Assembly: GCF_903819215.1 (NCBI RefSeq)
Contig: NZ_CAIJCT010000016.1
Length of the DNA: 64,000 nt
Strand: one strand, 5' to 3'
DNA from: Aedoeadaptatus coxii
Lineage (GTDB): Bacteria > Bacillota > Clostridia > Tissierellales > Peptoniphilaceae
Made by a program: the position numbers and the translations under genes. How positions within the stretch are numbered: position 1 is the stretch's first letter; every line of letters starts with the position of its first letter. Below the pieces are notes generated by a model. That model worked only from the letters and a program-made list of their open reading frames with translations. It was not told the origin of the DNA and searched no databases. Shown here piece by piece: positions 32,145 to 41,311 of this stretch.

Positions 32145-33635
32145 TCAGGCTTGTTTGCCGAGAAAATGTTCTTTTGCAAACTCCATGTCCTGTACCAATT
32201 CCAGGGTGCCGAGATATTTTCCGTCCCCGTCCCGCACGGCCATGTATTTCACGAGCATGGTACGCCCGCTTTTTTCCATCCATACCTCCACGAGGTCGCG
32301 ACGGCCCTGTCTGAAGTCGTCGATGATCTGACGCACCATGGGCTCGATTTTCGGCGGATGGCAAGAGAATACCTCGCGGTTCAGCGCCATAAGGGGGCGT
32401 TTAAATACCTTGGGCCCTTCGTCGAAGAAGCGATTGATATTTTCCGCATCGACAAAGGTGATTTCCATGGGGATCGTGTTCAAAAGGGCGGTCAACTGCT
32501 CGATCGTCAGGCGGCCGCCGGGCATGACGATCATCCCTTCCGCAACTTCAGCCACTGCCTGCGTCGCCTTTTCCGCAGCATCCCACGTCTCTCCTTCGAC
32601 GCCGAAGCAGTCGGCATAATCCTTGGCATCTCGATAGATGCCGTACCATTCCTCTTCCGAAAAATTAACCGCACAGATGGGAAACAGAATGTTTTGTTCC
32701 TTATAAATCATCTCCTCCGCACGGGTAAGCACGGCATCGAGCTCGGTGTTCCAGTCGTTGCCGCGTTCTTCTTCTTTCAAAAGAGAAGAGAGGATATCCC
32801 GAATTTCATCGTCTACCGTCCACATAACATCGGAAGGGCCGGAAATTTCGTAGTGAACTTTCAGCAGCGGATAGAGGAGATCGTCCTTCTTGGCGTAATG
32901 AATCGAAAGCTCGCGAATTTGAGGAAGGAGTGATTCATCTCCGCTCTCTTTAAATTTGGCGAGCAGCTCCGACAATGCCTCGTTTTCTTTCTTAAAGGTG
33001 GAAAGGGGATGACCCGGAATTTCTTCCAGCGCCGCGGCCTTGGCATTTTTATCTTGCTTTACCTGCTGTGCTTTTGTCCTCAAGACCGATGCTTCCACTT
33101 CCTTTTCGGCATTTGCGATCTTCTCTTCCGTGGTGGATCCGTGAAACAGTGCCGAGTGAACGTCGCACAGACGCTGTACCTCATTGAGTGGCGTGCCTTC
33201 CTTCAATAATTCCTGCTCCGCTTCCATAATCTCCGCCGCCTCGACTTCTCCAAAATCACGGACAAAATCTTTTCTGACTTTTTCCAGCTCTTCCCCGTCA
33301 CCGAGCCTTCTCAAATAAGCTTTTAATTGCTCCTTACGTCCTGTGGAAGGATCGTTCGTTTTTTCTTTCTTCCCTTGAACCCTCGATATAGAATCCATAA
33401 CCGGCATATCGCCCATAAGTTCAAACCCATTACTCATCAGAGTTGTCACCACATCCATCATTGAGATTTTCTTCAATTTCGCACCCTTCGGGATCGTCAT
33501 CATCTTGCCCACAGAATGCAGCATAGGCTTTTTCGTAACCTCGGTAAAACCGAGACCCGCCATAATCTCGACAAGCTCCGGATACTCCTGCGTCAATTCG
33601 AAGACTGTTTTATTTAAATCAAGTTTTTTTGTCAT
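32145..33635 (-). CDS. DUF1858-DUF438-hemerythrin-PAS protein
   Basis: Started at the ATG 8 bases after AAAGGAG (496 residues). Order: DUF1858-like domain (about 1-65, LDLNKTVFELTQEYPEL), DUF438 (about 90-165, EQLKAYLRRLGDGE), hemerythrin-like domain (about 200-350) with iron-ligand candidates in GHPLSTFKKEN, IHYAKKDDLLYPLL and MIYKEQNILFP, and a C-terminal PAS-like domain (about 380-490). Relatives are linked to O2/NO sensing or iron handling in anaerobes. An operator-like motif shared with the Crp/Fnr promoter lies upstream. Confidence 0.88.
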   Translation of the reverse strand: MTKKLDLNKTVFELTQEYPELVEIMAGLGFTEVTKKPMLHSVGKMMTIPKGAKLKKISMMDVVTTLMSNGFELMGDMPVMDSISRVQGKKEKTNDPSTGRKEQLKAYLRRLGDGEELEKVRKDFVRDFGEVEAAEIMEAEQELLKEGTPLNEVQRLCDVHSALFHGSTTEEKIANAEKEVEASVLRTKAQQVKQDKNAKAAALEEIPGHPLSTFKKENEALSELLAKFKESGDESLLPQIRELSIHYAKKDDLLYPLLKVHYEISGPSDVMWTVDDEIRDILSSLLKEEERGNDWNTELDAVLTRAEEMIYKEQNILFPICAVNFSEEEWYGIYRDAKDYADCFGVEGETWDAAEKATQAVAEVAEGMIVMPGGRLTIEQLTALLNTIPMEITFVDAENINRFFDEGPKVFKRPLMALNREVFSCHPPKIEPMVRQIIDDFRQGRRDLVEVWMEKSGRTMLVKYMAVRDGDGKYLGTLELVQDMEFAKEHFLGKQA

Positions 33636-33689
33636 ATCAAGAACTCCTTTCATTTCTCACTTTTCTTTATTGTAATCATAAAAGGAATT

Positions 33690-33710
33690 CGTGTATGTTG
33701 TCTTGGCAAC
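33690..33710. promoter_or_regulatory. Second copy of the Crp/Fnr-type operator motif
   Basis: CGTGTATGTTGT (33690-33701) followed by CAAC (33707-33710), with inverted halves GTTGTC and GGCAAC. Identical in 12 consecutive bases and spacing to the site at 31316-31336. It lies 55-75 bases before the start of the DUF438/hemerythrin gene. Confidence 0.65.
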
Positions 33711-33941
33711 ACTTTTGTGTAAATGATTAGAGTTTTTATTAGATCAGCGATGGAAATTCTTTTAAGAAAAGACATCTATGTCCTTATTTTTGTTATGTGA
33801 CACATTGTCCCCGTTATCCGCGTGATTTGCTACTTCTATACCAAGGCATTTTCCATCTCCCTAAGGTAATTTTTAAAGAGCCGCCTTTTCCACGCCTTAG
33901 ATGGCTATTCTTTTGCAATCACCGTAGAACGAACATTATGT
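33711..33941. other. Intergenic region without recognised genes
   Basis: No ORF of substance. On the minus strand AGGCGTGGAAAAGG and a second GGGAGATGGAAAATGCC near 33840-33900 weakly recall the GGGTGGAAAGG portion of the structured repeats, possibly a decayed copy. Nothing else is seen. Confidence 0.35.
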
Positions 33942-33976
33942 AAAAAAATCGAGCAAGCATATTGCTTACTCGATTA
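33942..33976 (-). terminator. Terminator of gltX
   Basis: On the minus strand AATCGAGTAAGCA pairs with TGCTTGCTCGATT around ATA, with TTTTTTT after it. A strong hairpin about 45 bases after the stop. Confidence 0.92.
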
Positions 33977-34018
33977 AATCCGATTTTATGGAGTCACCTC
34001 ATCGGGACAAGATCTCTT

Positions 34019-35497
34019 CTATGCGAAATAGCTTTTTGCTTTTTCTAATCTCTTTAATATCTCGTCTTTTCCCAAAAGATAAATAATGTTGCTGAGTTCC
34101 GGGCCGTGGACGTTTCCCGTCATGGCGGCGCGGGCGGGCATGTAAAGGTTCTTTCCTTTGACGCCGCTTATCTTTTGTAGTTGTTTCATGAGTTTGCCGG
34201 CTTCTTCCAAGGTGATCTCGTCCATTTCGCCGAGGATTTCTTGGAGTCCTTCGATTACTTTCGGCGCCGATTCGGATTTTAATTGCTCGAGTGCCGCTTC
34301 TTCTGTTACCTCGTAGTCGTCGTAAAGGAAGCCGCAGGTTTCGGGAACTTGTTCCAATCGATCCAAGCCGTCTTGAATGGTTTCCATTAAGACGCGGTAG
34401 TGTTCGGGATTTTTTTCCACGTCTTCTTTTGTAAAGAGTCCCGCTTTTTCGATATAGGGCATGGCCATGTCCAGGAGTTCGTCGGCGGAAAGTTCTTTCA
34501 TGTAATGGCTGTTAACCCAATCCAGTTTTTTCACGTCGAAGACGCCGCCGGTTTTGGCGATGCGTTTGGTGTCGAAGGCTTTAATAAGCTCGTCCATGCT
34601 GAAGATTTCCTGATTATCTTCAGGCGACCAGCCGACGAGAGCCAAGTAGTTGACCAGGCCTTCGGGCAGGTAGCCGTGGCCGCGGAAGTCTTCTACGGAC
34701 ACGTCGCCTTGTCGTTTGGAAAGTTTTTTGTGATCACTGTTTAAAACGCCGGGGAGGTGAATGTAGGTCGGTACTTCCCAGCCCAGGGCTTCGTAAAGGT
34801 ACACGTGTTTCGGTGTAGAAGGAAGCCATTCTTCCCCGCGAATAATGTGGGTAATGCCCATTAAGTGGTCGTCGACGACGACGGCCATGTGGTAGGTGGG
34901 GAAGCCGTCGCTTTTCATGAGCACTTGATCGTCCATTTCGTTGCTGTTAATGGTGATGGTGCCGCGGGCTTCGTCCTCAAAGGAAATGTCGCGGTCGTGA
35001 GGAAGTTTTAAACGCACGACGTAATCTTCTCCGTTGGCGATGCGCTTTTTTGCTTCTTCCATGGAGACGCCGCGGCAAAGGCCGTCGTAACGGGGTACTT
35101 TGCCTTTTATTTTTTGTTCTTCCCGCAAGTTATCTAACCGTTCTTTTGTGCAGAAGCAGTAGTAAGCGTGGCCGGATTCCAATAGTTGGTCTACGTATTT
35201 TTTGTAAATATCGAGACGTTTCGATTGAATGTATGGACCGCAATCGCCTTTTTCTACGACTTCGCCATTTTCCATCATGACGCCTTCGTCGATTTCAAGG
35301 CCTGCCCATGTTAAGGAGCGAATGAGGTTTTCGATGGCTCCTTCTACAAAACGGGTTCTGTCCGTGTCTTCGATGCGAAGTAAAAATTTTCCGTTATGTT
35401 GTCGCGCGTAAAGATAGTTGTAAACGGCCGTTCTCAATCCGCCGATGTGCAGATAGCCCGTCGGCGACGGCGCAAAGCGTACGCGTACGTTATCCAT
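34019..35497 (-). CDS. gltX: Glutamyl-tRNA synthetase
   Basis: A 492-residue class I synthetase. The HIGH motif appears as HIGG in FAPSPTGYLHIGGLRTA, the KMSKS equivalent is KLSKRQGD, and the C-terminal anticodon-binding helices are complete. FCTKERLDNLREEQ is the usual region after the zinc-site position. It charges tRNA-Glu (and possibly tRNA-Gln for later amidation). It is followed by a strong terminator and preceded by the PHP phosphatase gene, 9 bp upstream. Confidence 0.97.
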   Translation of the reverse strand: MDNVRVRFAPSPTGYLHIGGLRTAVYNYLYARQHNGKFLLRIEDTDRTRFVEGAIENLIRSLTWAGLEIDEGVMMENGEVVEKGDCGPYIQSKRLDIYKKYVDQLLESGHAYYCFCTKERLDNLREEQKIKGKVPRYDGLCRGVSMEEAKKRIANGEDYVVRLKLPHDRDISFEDEARGTITINSNEMDDQVLMKSDGFPTYHMAVVVDDHLMGITHIIRGEEWLPSTPKHVYLYEALGWEVPTYIHLPGVLNSDHKKLSKRQGDVSVEDFRGHGYLPEGLVNYLALVGWSPEDNQEIFSMDELIKAFDTKRIAKTGGVFDVKKLDWVNSHYMKELSADELLDMAMPYIEKAGLFTKEDVEKNPEHYRVLMETIQDGLDRLEQVPETCGFLYDDYEVTEEAALEQLKSESAPKVIEGLQEILGEMDEITLEEAGKLMKQLQKISGVKGKNLYMPARAAMTGNVHGPELSNIIYLLGKDEILKRLEKAKSYFA

Positions 35498-35506
35498 TGT
35501 TCCTCC

Positions 35507-36226
35507 TTATTTTTCCATTAGCGTAAATGCGGAAAGTATGTCTTCATCCTTCCAGGTGTTGACGATCAACTCTTCGGGATAGTCCAATTCTTCCAGGAGT
35601 TCTCTCGCCAAATCGAAGTTCCCCACTTCCACATCCATGTGAGCGTCGCTGCCCACGATGACTTTCATGTTTTTTTCTTTTCCTAACGGCAATAGTACCT
35701 TTAGGTTTTCCCTTGCCCCTTGACGCGGCCCATTAACTTTCAAAGATGAATTGTTGACCTCACAAAAAAGATCTCGCTCTACGATATAATCCGAGAGCAG
35801 ATCGTAATCTAAAGGAAAACGTCGATCGTCCGGGTGGCCGACAATTCTCACCAAGGGATGGCTACAGGCTTTGATAATGGCCTGTGTGTTTTCTTCCTTG
35901 GTTTTGGAACTGTAACATTGGCGATGCAAGCTTACGATGGCATAATCTACGCGACCTCCGTCGAGATCGATGTCGATTTCCCCTTGCGGATTTAAAATGT
36001 TGGCTTCTACACCGCAAAGCACGTGTATATCGTCGATGATCCGGGGAATTCCGCGGTAGTTTGCAAATACCGCATTACTGAAAACGCCCGGCATGGCTTT
36101 GGCGTGGTCACTGGTTCCGAGAATCGTCAATCCTTTTTGTTTGGCGACGTTTATATTCTCTCTAAGAGTGGAATAAGCGTGTCCGGAGGCGATGGTATGC
36201 GTATGCAAATCCATGTGTAAATTCAT
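35507..36226 (-). CDS. PHP-domain phosphatase (YcdX-like)
   Basis: A 239-residue metal-dependent phosphoesterase. PHP metal motifs are visible: MDLHTHTIASGHAYST at the N-terminus, SDHAKAMPG, CGVEANIL, SLHRQCY, VGHPDDRR and GSDAHM near the C-terminus. The family hydrolyses small phosphorylated substrates. An extended -10 (TGCTATAAT) lies at 36250-36258. It probably forms a two-gene transcript with gltX. Confidence 0.9.
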   Translation of the reverse strand: MNLHMDLHTHTIASGHAYSTLRENINVAKQKGLTILGTSDHAKAMPGVFSNAVFANYRGIPRIIDDIHVLCGVEANILNPQGEIDIDLDGGRVDYAIVSLHRQCYSSKTKEENTQAIIKACSHPLVRIVGHPDDRRFPLDYDLLSDYIVERDLFCEVNNSSLKVNGPRQGARENLKVLLPLGKEKNMKVIVGSDAHMDVEVGNFDLARELLEELDYPEELIVNTWKDEDILSAFTLMEK

Positions 36227-36249
36227 AATGCCTCCAATCTATCTTGTTT

Positions 36250-36258
36250 ATTATAGCA
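36250..36258 (-). promoter_or_regulatory. Extended -10 promoter of the PHP-gltX transcript
   Basis: TGCTATAAT on the minus strand, 24 bases before the PHP gene start. Confidence 0.55.
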
Positions 36259-36377
36259 TAGCCTCCGAACATGGACAAAAACCGAGTGCTCACTTTCCCC
36301 ATAAAAAAGCCCGACATGATGCTCATTGAATTAGGGGCTTTAGAAAAACTCATTTAGAAAGTCTTTAGATAGCAAAA

Positions 36378-36412
36378 GAAAAGGCTATGAGTTTAATGCT
36401 CATAGCCTTTTC
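36378..36412 (-). terminator. Terminator of the CPBP gene
   Basis: GAAAAGGCTATGAG pairs perfectly with CTCATAGCCTTTTC around GTTTAAT-type loop bases; the minus strand continues TTTTCTTTT. The arm GGCTATGAG resembles the terminator at 57906-57942. Confidence 0.85.
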
Positions 36413-36514
36413 ACTATTTTTTATAAATTTCCACCTACTCTACAACCATGTTAACTACTTCTTTACTCCATTAAGGAGAGTATCCGTTTTGATAAGGTTG
36501 AATTCTTGAATATA

Positions 36515-37375
36515 CTATTTTTTTATATTTCTTACTTTCTTTCTTCTTTCTAAGTAAAATATAGCAAGAATGCTGATTATTTCAATAAAGGTTACTAGTA
36601 TACTACCCTCAGGTCCATATATTTCATCGTACAAGTTATAATTTAAAATTTTAAAGTTAAGTAAGCTATCAAATCCATTAAAGCCACTTACATTCAAACC
36701 ATAAATCATTGCCATGGAGAAATTCCAACCTGCGTGAACTCCAGAGGTCAACACAATATTTTCTTTGTAAAATAGTAATTTTGCAAAGAATATGCCCACT
36801 AGGATTGTGTTAAGAGTGGACAAAATCGTAACTCCCTCATTACCCAGGTGCAAAAGTCCAAAAAAAACCGAAGGAAGTAGAATTGCAACATTTCTTCCAA
36901 ATCTATCACGTAGAACTCTCGTTAGGATTCCTCTTACCAAGACTTCTTCTGATGTTGACTGGATAAAAAATGCTATAAAGTAGGCAAGAAAAATCAAATT
37001 GAAATTGCCATAGTTACTTCCACTGTATCCAAGGGCTCCCCTTCCCAAGTCTAATAAGACATAAATTGAAATTTGCAGGAATCCGAGGAAAAGTCCAATG
37101 CTAGTGGTTTTGGCAAGGCTTTCTCTCTTAAAAAAGATGTAGTCACTTTTCTTTTTCAAAATAAATTTTACAAACAAGATGGCCGCCAATAGTTGACCTG
37201 TAGTTCCCATTAACATCACTAGGTTTGCATTTTTATAGTCGCTGTTAAAATAGGTTTTTCCGTAAAAAATGAGTGATAGGGCAAGCATAATCCCACCAGT
37301 GAAGATGGCGATTGTCAGTAGCAAAATAAAAAGCCTTAATATAATTTTAGAAAATTTCTTCACTTTATTTTCCAT
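36515..37375 (-). CDS. CPBP-family intramembrane metalloprotease
   Basis: A 286-residue polytopic protein. CPBP/Abi motifs: EE in STSEEVLVRGILTR, FGLLH, and H-x-x-x-N in GVHAGWNFSMA. The family processes membrane proteins or gives immunity to bacteriocins. The gene is strongly A+T-rich compared with neighbours and lies next to a recombinase remnant, so it was probably acquired horizontally. No bacteriocin genes are seen beside it. Confidence 0.9.
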   Translation of the reverse strand: MENKVKKFSKIILRLFILLLTIAIFTGGIMLALSLIFYGKTYFNSDYKNANLVMLMGTTGQLLAAILFVKFILKKKSDYIFFKRESLAKTTSIGLFLGFLQISIYVLLDLGRGALGYSGSNYGNFNLIFLAYFIAFFIQSTSEEVLVRGILTRVLRDRFGRNVAILLPSVFFGLLHLGNEGVTILSTLNTILVGIFFAKLLFYKENIVLTSGVHAGWNFSMAMIYGLNVSGFNGFDSLLNFKILNYNLYDEIYGPEGSILVTFIEIISILAIFYLERRKKVRNIKK

Positions 37376-37645
37376 AGTCTTCTAACCTTTCTTCTTTAAT
37401 CTCGTCCCATTTTAGCTATGGTGTGAGGAGTTGCACTTATGACTTTTTGTAAGTCCAGTTTATTCATCTTTTCATTCATTATTCTTTACATAATTTATCA
37501 TATGAAAATCCCATACTGCACCCCTGATCACATTGCACTTCGTGTAATTTTTCTGTCACACATTCTATAACTTAATCTCTCCATATTTCTAAAGACGAAT
37601 CTATTTCCGCCTTCTTTTTTAATCGAAACATTGCTTTTATTTGGG
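37376..37645. other. A+T-rich flank of the CPBP island
   Basis: No intact gene. Base composition matches the CPBP gene and the recombinase remnant, so it is probably part of the same acquired segment. Upstream signals for CPBP must lie here, but I see no strong promoter. Confidence 0.35.
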
Positions 37646-37907
37646 CTAGCGAAGGGAGAATATGACCATCAACAGAAAACATCTAAACTAGAGAAACTTT
37701 TACAAAATCGCAGCCAGAAGAACTTAATGTGGACTCATTCGTTAAGCTTGTTAGGAAGTGCATGGGTATTAAAGAAATTGAACCAGGAATAATAAGAATT
37801 TTTATAGAGACGATTTTTGCAGTTCAATCAGAAAAAGCTCCAGGTGCAAAGTTAAAGAAACAAACCATCTTGATTTATGCAACTTTATAGGGAAAATTGA
37901 CATTTGA
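37646..37907 (+). pseudogene. Remnant of a large serine recombinase (C-terminal end, TnpX-like)
   Basis: Frames translate as LAKGEYDHQQKTSKLEKL and then, after a shift, QPEELNVDSFVKLVRKC, IKEIEPGIIRIFIETI and a basic stretch. A one-base loss then separates QTILIYA from NFIGKIDI and the stop. This is the order of the coiled coil and C-terminal domain of TnpX/DUF4368 recombinases (FLKLVKKY-type and IYYNFIGKI-type segments). The catalytic N-terminus is gone and at least two frameshifts are present. Confidence 0.65.
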
Positions 37908-37969
37908 AAATCGGCATAAAATTTAATACCTTCATGCCGATTTAATATTAAGGAATAAAATCCCTAACT

Positions 37970-37995
37970 AAAAGCCCGACGCATCGGGCTTTTCT
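37970..37995 (-). terminator. Terminator of the SLH gene at 37998
   Basis: On the minus strand AAAAGCCCGA pairs with TCGGGCTTTT around TGCG. It sits immediately after the stop codon. A second hairpin (AAATCGGCAT/ATGCCGATTT) lies just beyond. Confidence 0.85.
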
Positions 37996-37997
37996 TT

Positions 37998-39533
37998 TTA
38001 TTGAGGTTGTCCTGTAGCTTCCAATATTTGGTAATAGCTCCACATATCCTTGCTCACGTCTTTAAAGGAATTGACGGCATAGGTATCGAGGAAGTTTTTG
38101 TTTGCTTCGCGACCCAGGGCTTTGTTGATGGCGGCGCAAACTTCCTGGCGGGTAATGTTCGCAGAAGGCGCAAAGCGTCCGTCACCTCGTCCGCTCATTA
38201 GGCCGGCGCTTTCCACAGCGGCGATGTAACCGCTCGCCCAGTGATCGCTTTTTACGTCTTTGTAAGGGCTTCCCCCTTGCATGGGTTGGAGGTTGGCATA
38301 CCCTGCCAAAATGCGGGAAAATTCCGCACGGGTAATGGTTTTTTGCGGTTTAAAGGTGCCGTCTTGATAGCCGTTGATTAAACCTTTTTTCTCCATATAG
38401 CCTACGGAGGATGCGTACCATTTGCTGTCGTCGATGTCTTTAAAGGAACTGAAGGCGCCGACTTTTTCCCCTCGAGTTAAAATGCGAGTAAAGACGGCGG
38501 ATACTTCCGCGCGGCTCATGGCATTTTTCGGTTTAAAGGTTTTGTCGGGATAGCCTGTCATATATCCGGGGCGAGCCACTTTTAGAGCTTCTTCCAGTGC
38601 TTTTTGCACGCTCGCCATTTCTCCCGGGTAGCTTTCTTCTTTTGCCAAGGCAAATTCCGCCGTGGCGACGGCAGCGTTTATTTGGAGATGCTCGACGTGG
38701 GTGCCGTTTTTCAGGGGAACGGATTTCACCATGTCTAAGTAATCCTGCATTTTTTTGCGGTTCGGATTTGATCCTGTCCGGATTTTTTCCGCACTCTTTA
38801 CTTTCACCTTAACGGTTTCGTTTTGTTTGCCCAACGCAAATTCAAAACTCAGTTCCGATCCTTCGGCTTGAGGATTGACGACGATAGCGAAGGTGCCATT
38901 GCTTTTCGCCACGCCACTTCCGATAAGGGTGCGCCCGTTAAAGACGCGCACGCGGGTTTTCGCCGGCGCTTTTCCCGTAAGGGTATTGTCCGTGGGCTCG
39001 ATGGTGTCCACGGTAAAGAGCCCGGAGGGTTTCGGTTGCCCTTTTTCGCTTACCACATCTCGTTGGATGCTCTTGGCTTTTCCCTTCGTATCCACCACGC
39101 TGTAAGCGTACGACATTTTGACTTCGTTTATGTTTTTAACGCCTTTTTTAAATTTTCCGTTGAGGATCAGATTTAGTTCTCTTCCCCTTACGTTTTTCGC
39201 ATCGGGAATGACGAGGGTGATGATCTCTTGTTTCGGCCCGTCGCTTTTCGATGCGGAAAGTCGGTAGTCGTTGTCGCTTAAGGGGCCGTCCAATTTAAAA
39301 TCATCGACACGTACCGATTTATCCACGAGAAAGGACAGTGAGAATGTCTTCAGGTTTTGTCTGTAATCAGTAGGCAGTGTAATAGCGAGGCTCATCGGGT
39401 AGCTGTCTCCCCCTTTTTGCTGATAGGTTTTGGGAAGGGACAGGGTCGTCTGTACATCTTCAACCGCATAGACCCCGGTGGTCACGCTTAGAAAAAGACA
39501 GAGCATCGCCCATAGTAATACTCTTTTTCTCAT
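37998..39533 (-). CDS. Secreted SLH-domain surface protein with Ig-like region
   Basis: A 511-residue protein: signal peptide (about 1-23), a beta-rich N-terminal half, a Big/Ig-like module near 170-245 (EPTDNTLTGKAPAKTRVRVFNG pattern), a helical linker, and three SLH repeats from about 325 (PGYMTGYPDKTFKPKNAMSR, GLINGYQDGTFKPQKTITR, GLMSGRGDGRFAPSANITR). SLH repeats anchor proteins to pyruvylated wall polymer. A second, smaller relative is at 53621. Confidence 0.9.
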   Translation of the reverse strand: MRKRVLLWAMLCLFLSVTTGVYAVEDVQTTLSLPKTYQQKGGDSYPMSLAITLPTDYRQNLKTFSLSFLVDKSVRVDDFKLDGPLSDNDYRLSASKSDGPKQEIITLVIPDAKNVRGRELNLILNGKFKKGVKNINEVKMSYAYSVVDTKGKAKSIQRDVVSEKGQPKPSGLFTVDTIEPTDNTLTGKAPAKTRVRVFNGRTLIGSGVAKSNGTFAIVVNPQAEGSELSFEFALGKQNETVKVKVKSAEKIRTGSNPNRKKMQDYLDMVKSVPLKNGTHVEHLQINAAVATAEFALAKEESYPGEMASVQKALEEALKVARPGYMTGYPDKTFKPKNAMSRAEVSAVFTRILTRGEKVGAFSSFKDIDDSKWYASSVGYMEKKGLINGYQDGTFKPQKTITRAEFSRILAGYANLQPMQGGSPYKDVKSDHWASGYIAAVESAGLMSGRGDGRFAPSANITRQEVCAAINKALGREANKNFLDTYAVNSFKDVSKDMWSYYQILEATGQPQ

Positions 39534-39608
39534 ACCATACCTCCTTTTCGTCTATTATAAGGCTTTTTTTCTTTCCTCACGTTACGATTTTATAACATTC
39601 ATAAAAAG

Positions 39609-39633
39609 AAAAACCTCGTCGCGCGAGGTTTTT
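39609..39633 (-). terminator. Terminator of proS
   Basis: AAAAACCTCG pairs with CGAGGTTTTT; the minus strand continues with TTTTTCTTTTTA. Confidence 0.88.
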
Positions 39634-39636
39634 AGT

Positions 39637-41301
39637 TTATGAAAGTGCCTTTAGGACAAAATCCAGCACACCGTCACGGGGAAGTTTTTCAACGTCTCCT
39701 CCGCGGCGTTTACATTCGTAAAGTCCTTCTGCAATGTCTTTTCCCGCCGTAATTTGTAGGGGAATGCCCAGCAAATCCCGGTCGTTAAATTTGACGCCTG
39801 CCCGTTCGCCTCGGTCGTCCAGCAAGACGGAGATCCCTTTTTCTTCCAGGGCGCGGTACAGGTCGAGGCCGCCTTCCATTTGATCTTCTTTTTTCACGTT
39901 GACGACGGTAATCGCCACATCGTAAGGTGCGAGGCCTACGGGGAAGTTCAACCCTTTATCGTCGTGATGGGCTTCTAAAACTGCCGCCATAATGCTCGTC
40001 ACGCGAGCGGCGACGCCGGTGATAACGAAGGGCATTTCCTTACCTTCTTCGTTTATGAATTGAACGTTCATGGCTTTTGCAAATCCATCGCTCGGTTTTT
40101 TTACGCGAAGAAGTTCAAAGCCCGTGCCGAAGGTGTAAGCTTCGCCTTCCGGCGTTTCGTCTCCTTCTTCTATGGAAAGGAGATCGTCTGCGATTTCCGC
40201 TTCGAAATCTCTGCCGTAGTTTACGTTTTTTCTATGGTAATCTACGCGATTGGCGCCGACGACCATGTTGTCGATTTGAGTGACGGAACGGTCTACAATA
40301 ATGCGCGCTTTTTCGCTCAGGCCGATGGGGCCCGTAAAGCCGGGGAAAGATCCCATTTCGCCGATGGTTTCTTCATCGAGCATGTCGATGGATTCTTCTC
40401 TTACTTTTAAATAGGCGGCGAGTTTTTTCAGGTTCAAATCTCGATCGCCGGGAACGAAGACGAAAATCGCATCGCCGTCTACATTGAGATCCACCGCTTT
40501 GGCACAGCGGGCGGGCTCGACGCCGATCATATCGCTTAAATCTTTAATGGTGGCCGCATCGGGCGTGTGCACATCTTCTATTTCCAGAGGATCTTCCCCT
40601 CCGGGCAATGTGTAGCGAACAGGCGCCAGGTCTTTATAATAGGAATTCTCGCCGCACCACGCCAATTCTACGGGGTAGCCTTCGCCCGTGCCGTAGAAAA
40701 TATAGGCGTCGTCGGTTTCCACGGTTTTATAGGATAGTTGCCAACGATCGAAGAGGGCTTTCGCCTTTTCGATTTTGTCGCGGTAAAAGTCCTCGCTTCC
40801 TTCTACAGATGTATGGAAGCGATAGCCGTCGATGACTTCGCTCTCCCGCGCGTCGCCAAAGCCTGCCTTCGGTTTTTCCACATCGCGAAATTCTTTTTCC
40901 GATTCGTAAAGGAAAAGGGGCAGTTGTTTGTAGCTTTTAAGTTCGCCGCTTACGAGATTTAAAAAGGGTTCTTCCGATTCCGGCGCGAGGGCGGCTTGAC
41001 GATTGTAGCGATCCGCCACTTTATACATTCCCGAGCCGTAGTTTTCCCAGCGGCCGCTGGCTTCCCACATGGCCCTGGGTTTTAAGCGGGAAGTGGATAC
41101 TCTTAACCCGTCTTCAAAGAGGGCGCGGATAATGTCCCCTTTTAATTTTTCCACCATTTCCACGCCATAGGGAAGTAGGCTGTAAACGCCGACGCCTGTC
41201 ATGCGCGCCATGGCGCTTCTGGCCATTAAACCGTGGGCGCGGGTAACGGCTTCTGCCGGCTCTTCACGAAGGGTCGGCAAATAATAATGGGATAATTTCA
41301 T
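39637..41301 (-). CDS. proS: Prolyl-tRNA synthetase (bacterial type with editing domain)
   Basis: A 554-residue class II synthetase. Motif 1/2 regions (GVYSLLPYGVEMVEKL, PRAMWEASGRWENYG) and motif 3 region are present, with an INS editing domain inserted at about 215-370 and the anticodon-binding domain at the C-terminus. It charges tRNA-Pro. It is downstream (10 bp) of an FMN-binding lipoprotein gene, an unusual pairing. Confidence 0.95.
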   Translation of the reverse strand: MKLSHYYLPTLREEPAEAVTRAHGLMARSAMARMTGVGVYSLLPYGVEMVEKLKGDIIRALFEDGLRVSTSRLKPRAMWEASGRWENYGSGMYKVADRYNRQAALAPESEEPFLNLVSGELKSYKQLPLFLYESEKEFRDVEKPKAGFGDARESEVIDGYRFHTSVEGSEDFYRDKIEKAKALFDRWQLSYKTVETDDAYIFYGTGEGYPVELAWCGENSYYKDLAPVRYTLPGGEDPLEIEDVHTPDAATIKDLSDMIGVEPARCAKAVDLNVDGDAIFVFVPGDRDLNLKKLAAYLKVREESIDMLDEETIGEMGSFPGFTGPIGLSEKARIIVDRSVTQIDNMVVGANRVDYHRKNVNYGRDFEAEIADDLLSIEEGDETPEGEAYTFGTGFELLRVKKPSDGFAKAMNVQFINEEGKEMPFVITGVAARVTSIMAAVLEAHHDDKGLNFPVGLAPYDVAITVVNVKKEDQMEGGLDLYRALEEKGISVLLDDRGERAGVKFNDRDLLGIPLQITAGKDIAEGLYECKRRGGDVEKLPRDGVLDFVLKALS

Positions 41302-41311
41302 GGGGCTCCTT

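Noticed and set aside
32151..32933. A 260-codon plus-strand open frame opposite the DUF438/hemerythrin gene
   Set aside because: The minus strand has clear domain motifs; this frame has none and lacks a start site.
36227..36377. A gene or repeat between the PHP gene and the CPBP terminator
   Set aside because: Only a promoter and short AT-rich sequence are visible; open frames are under 65 codons and unsupported.
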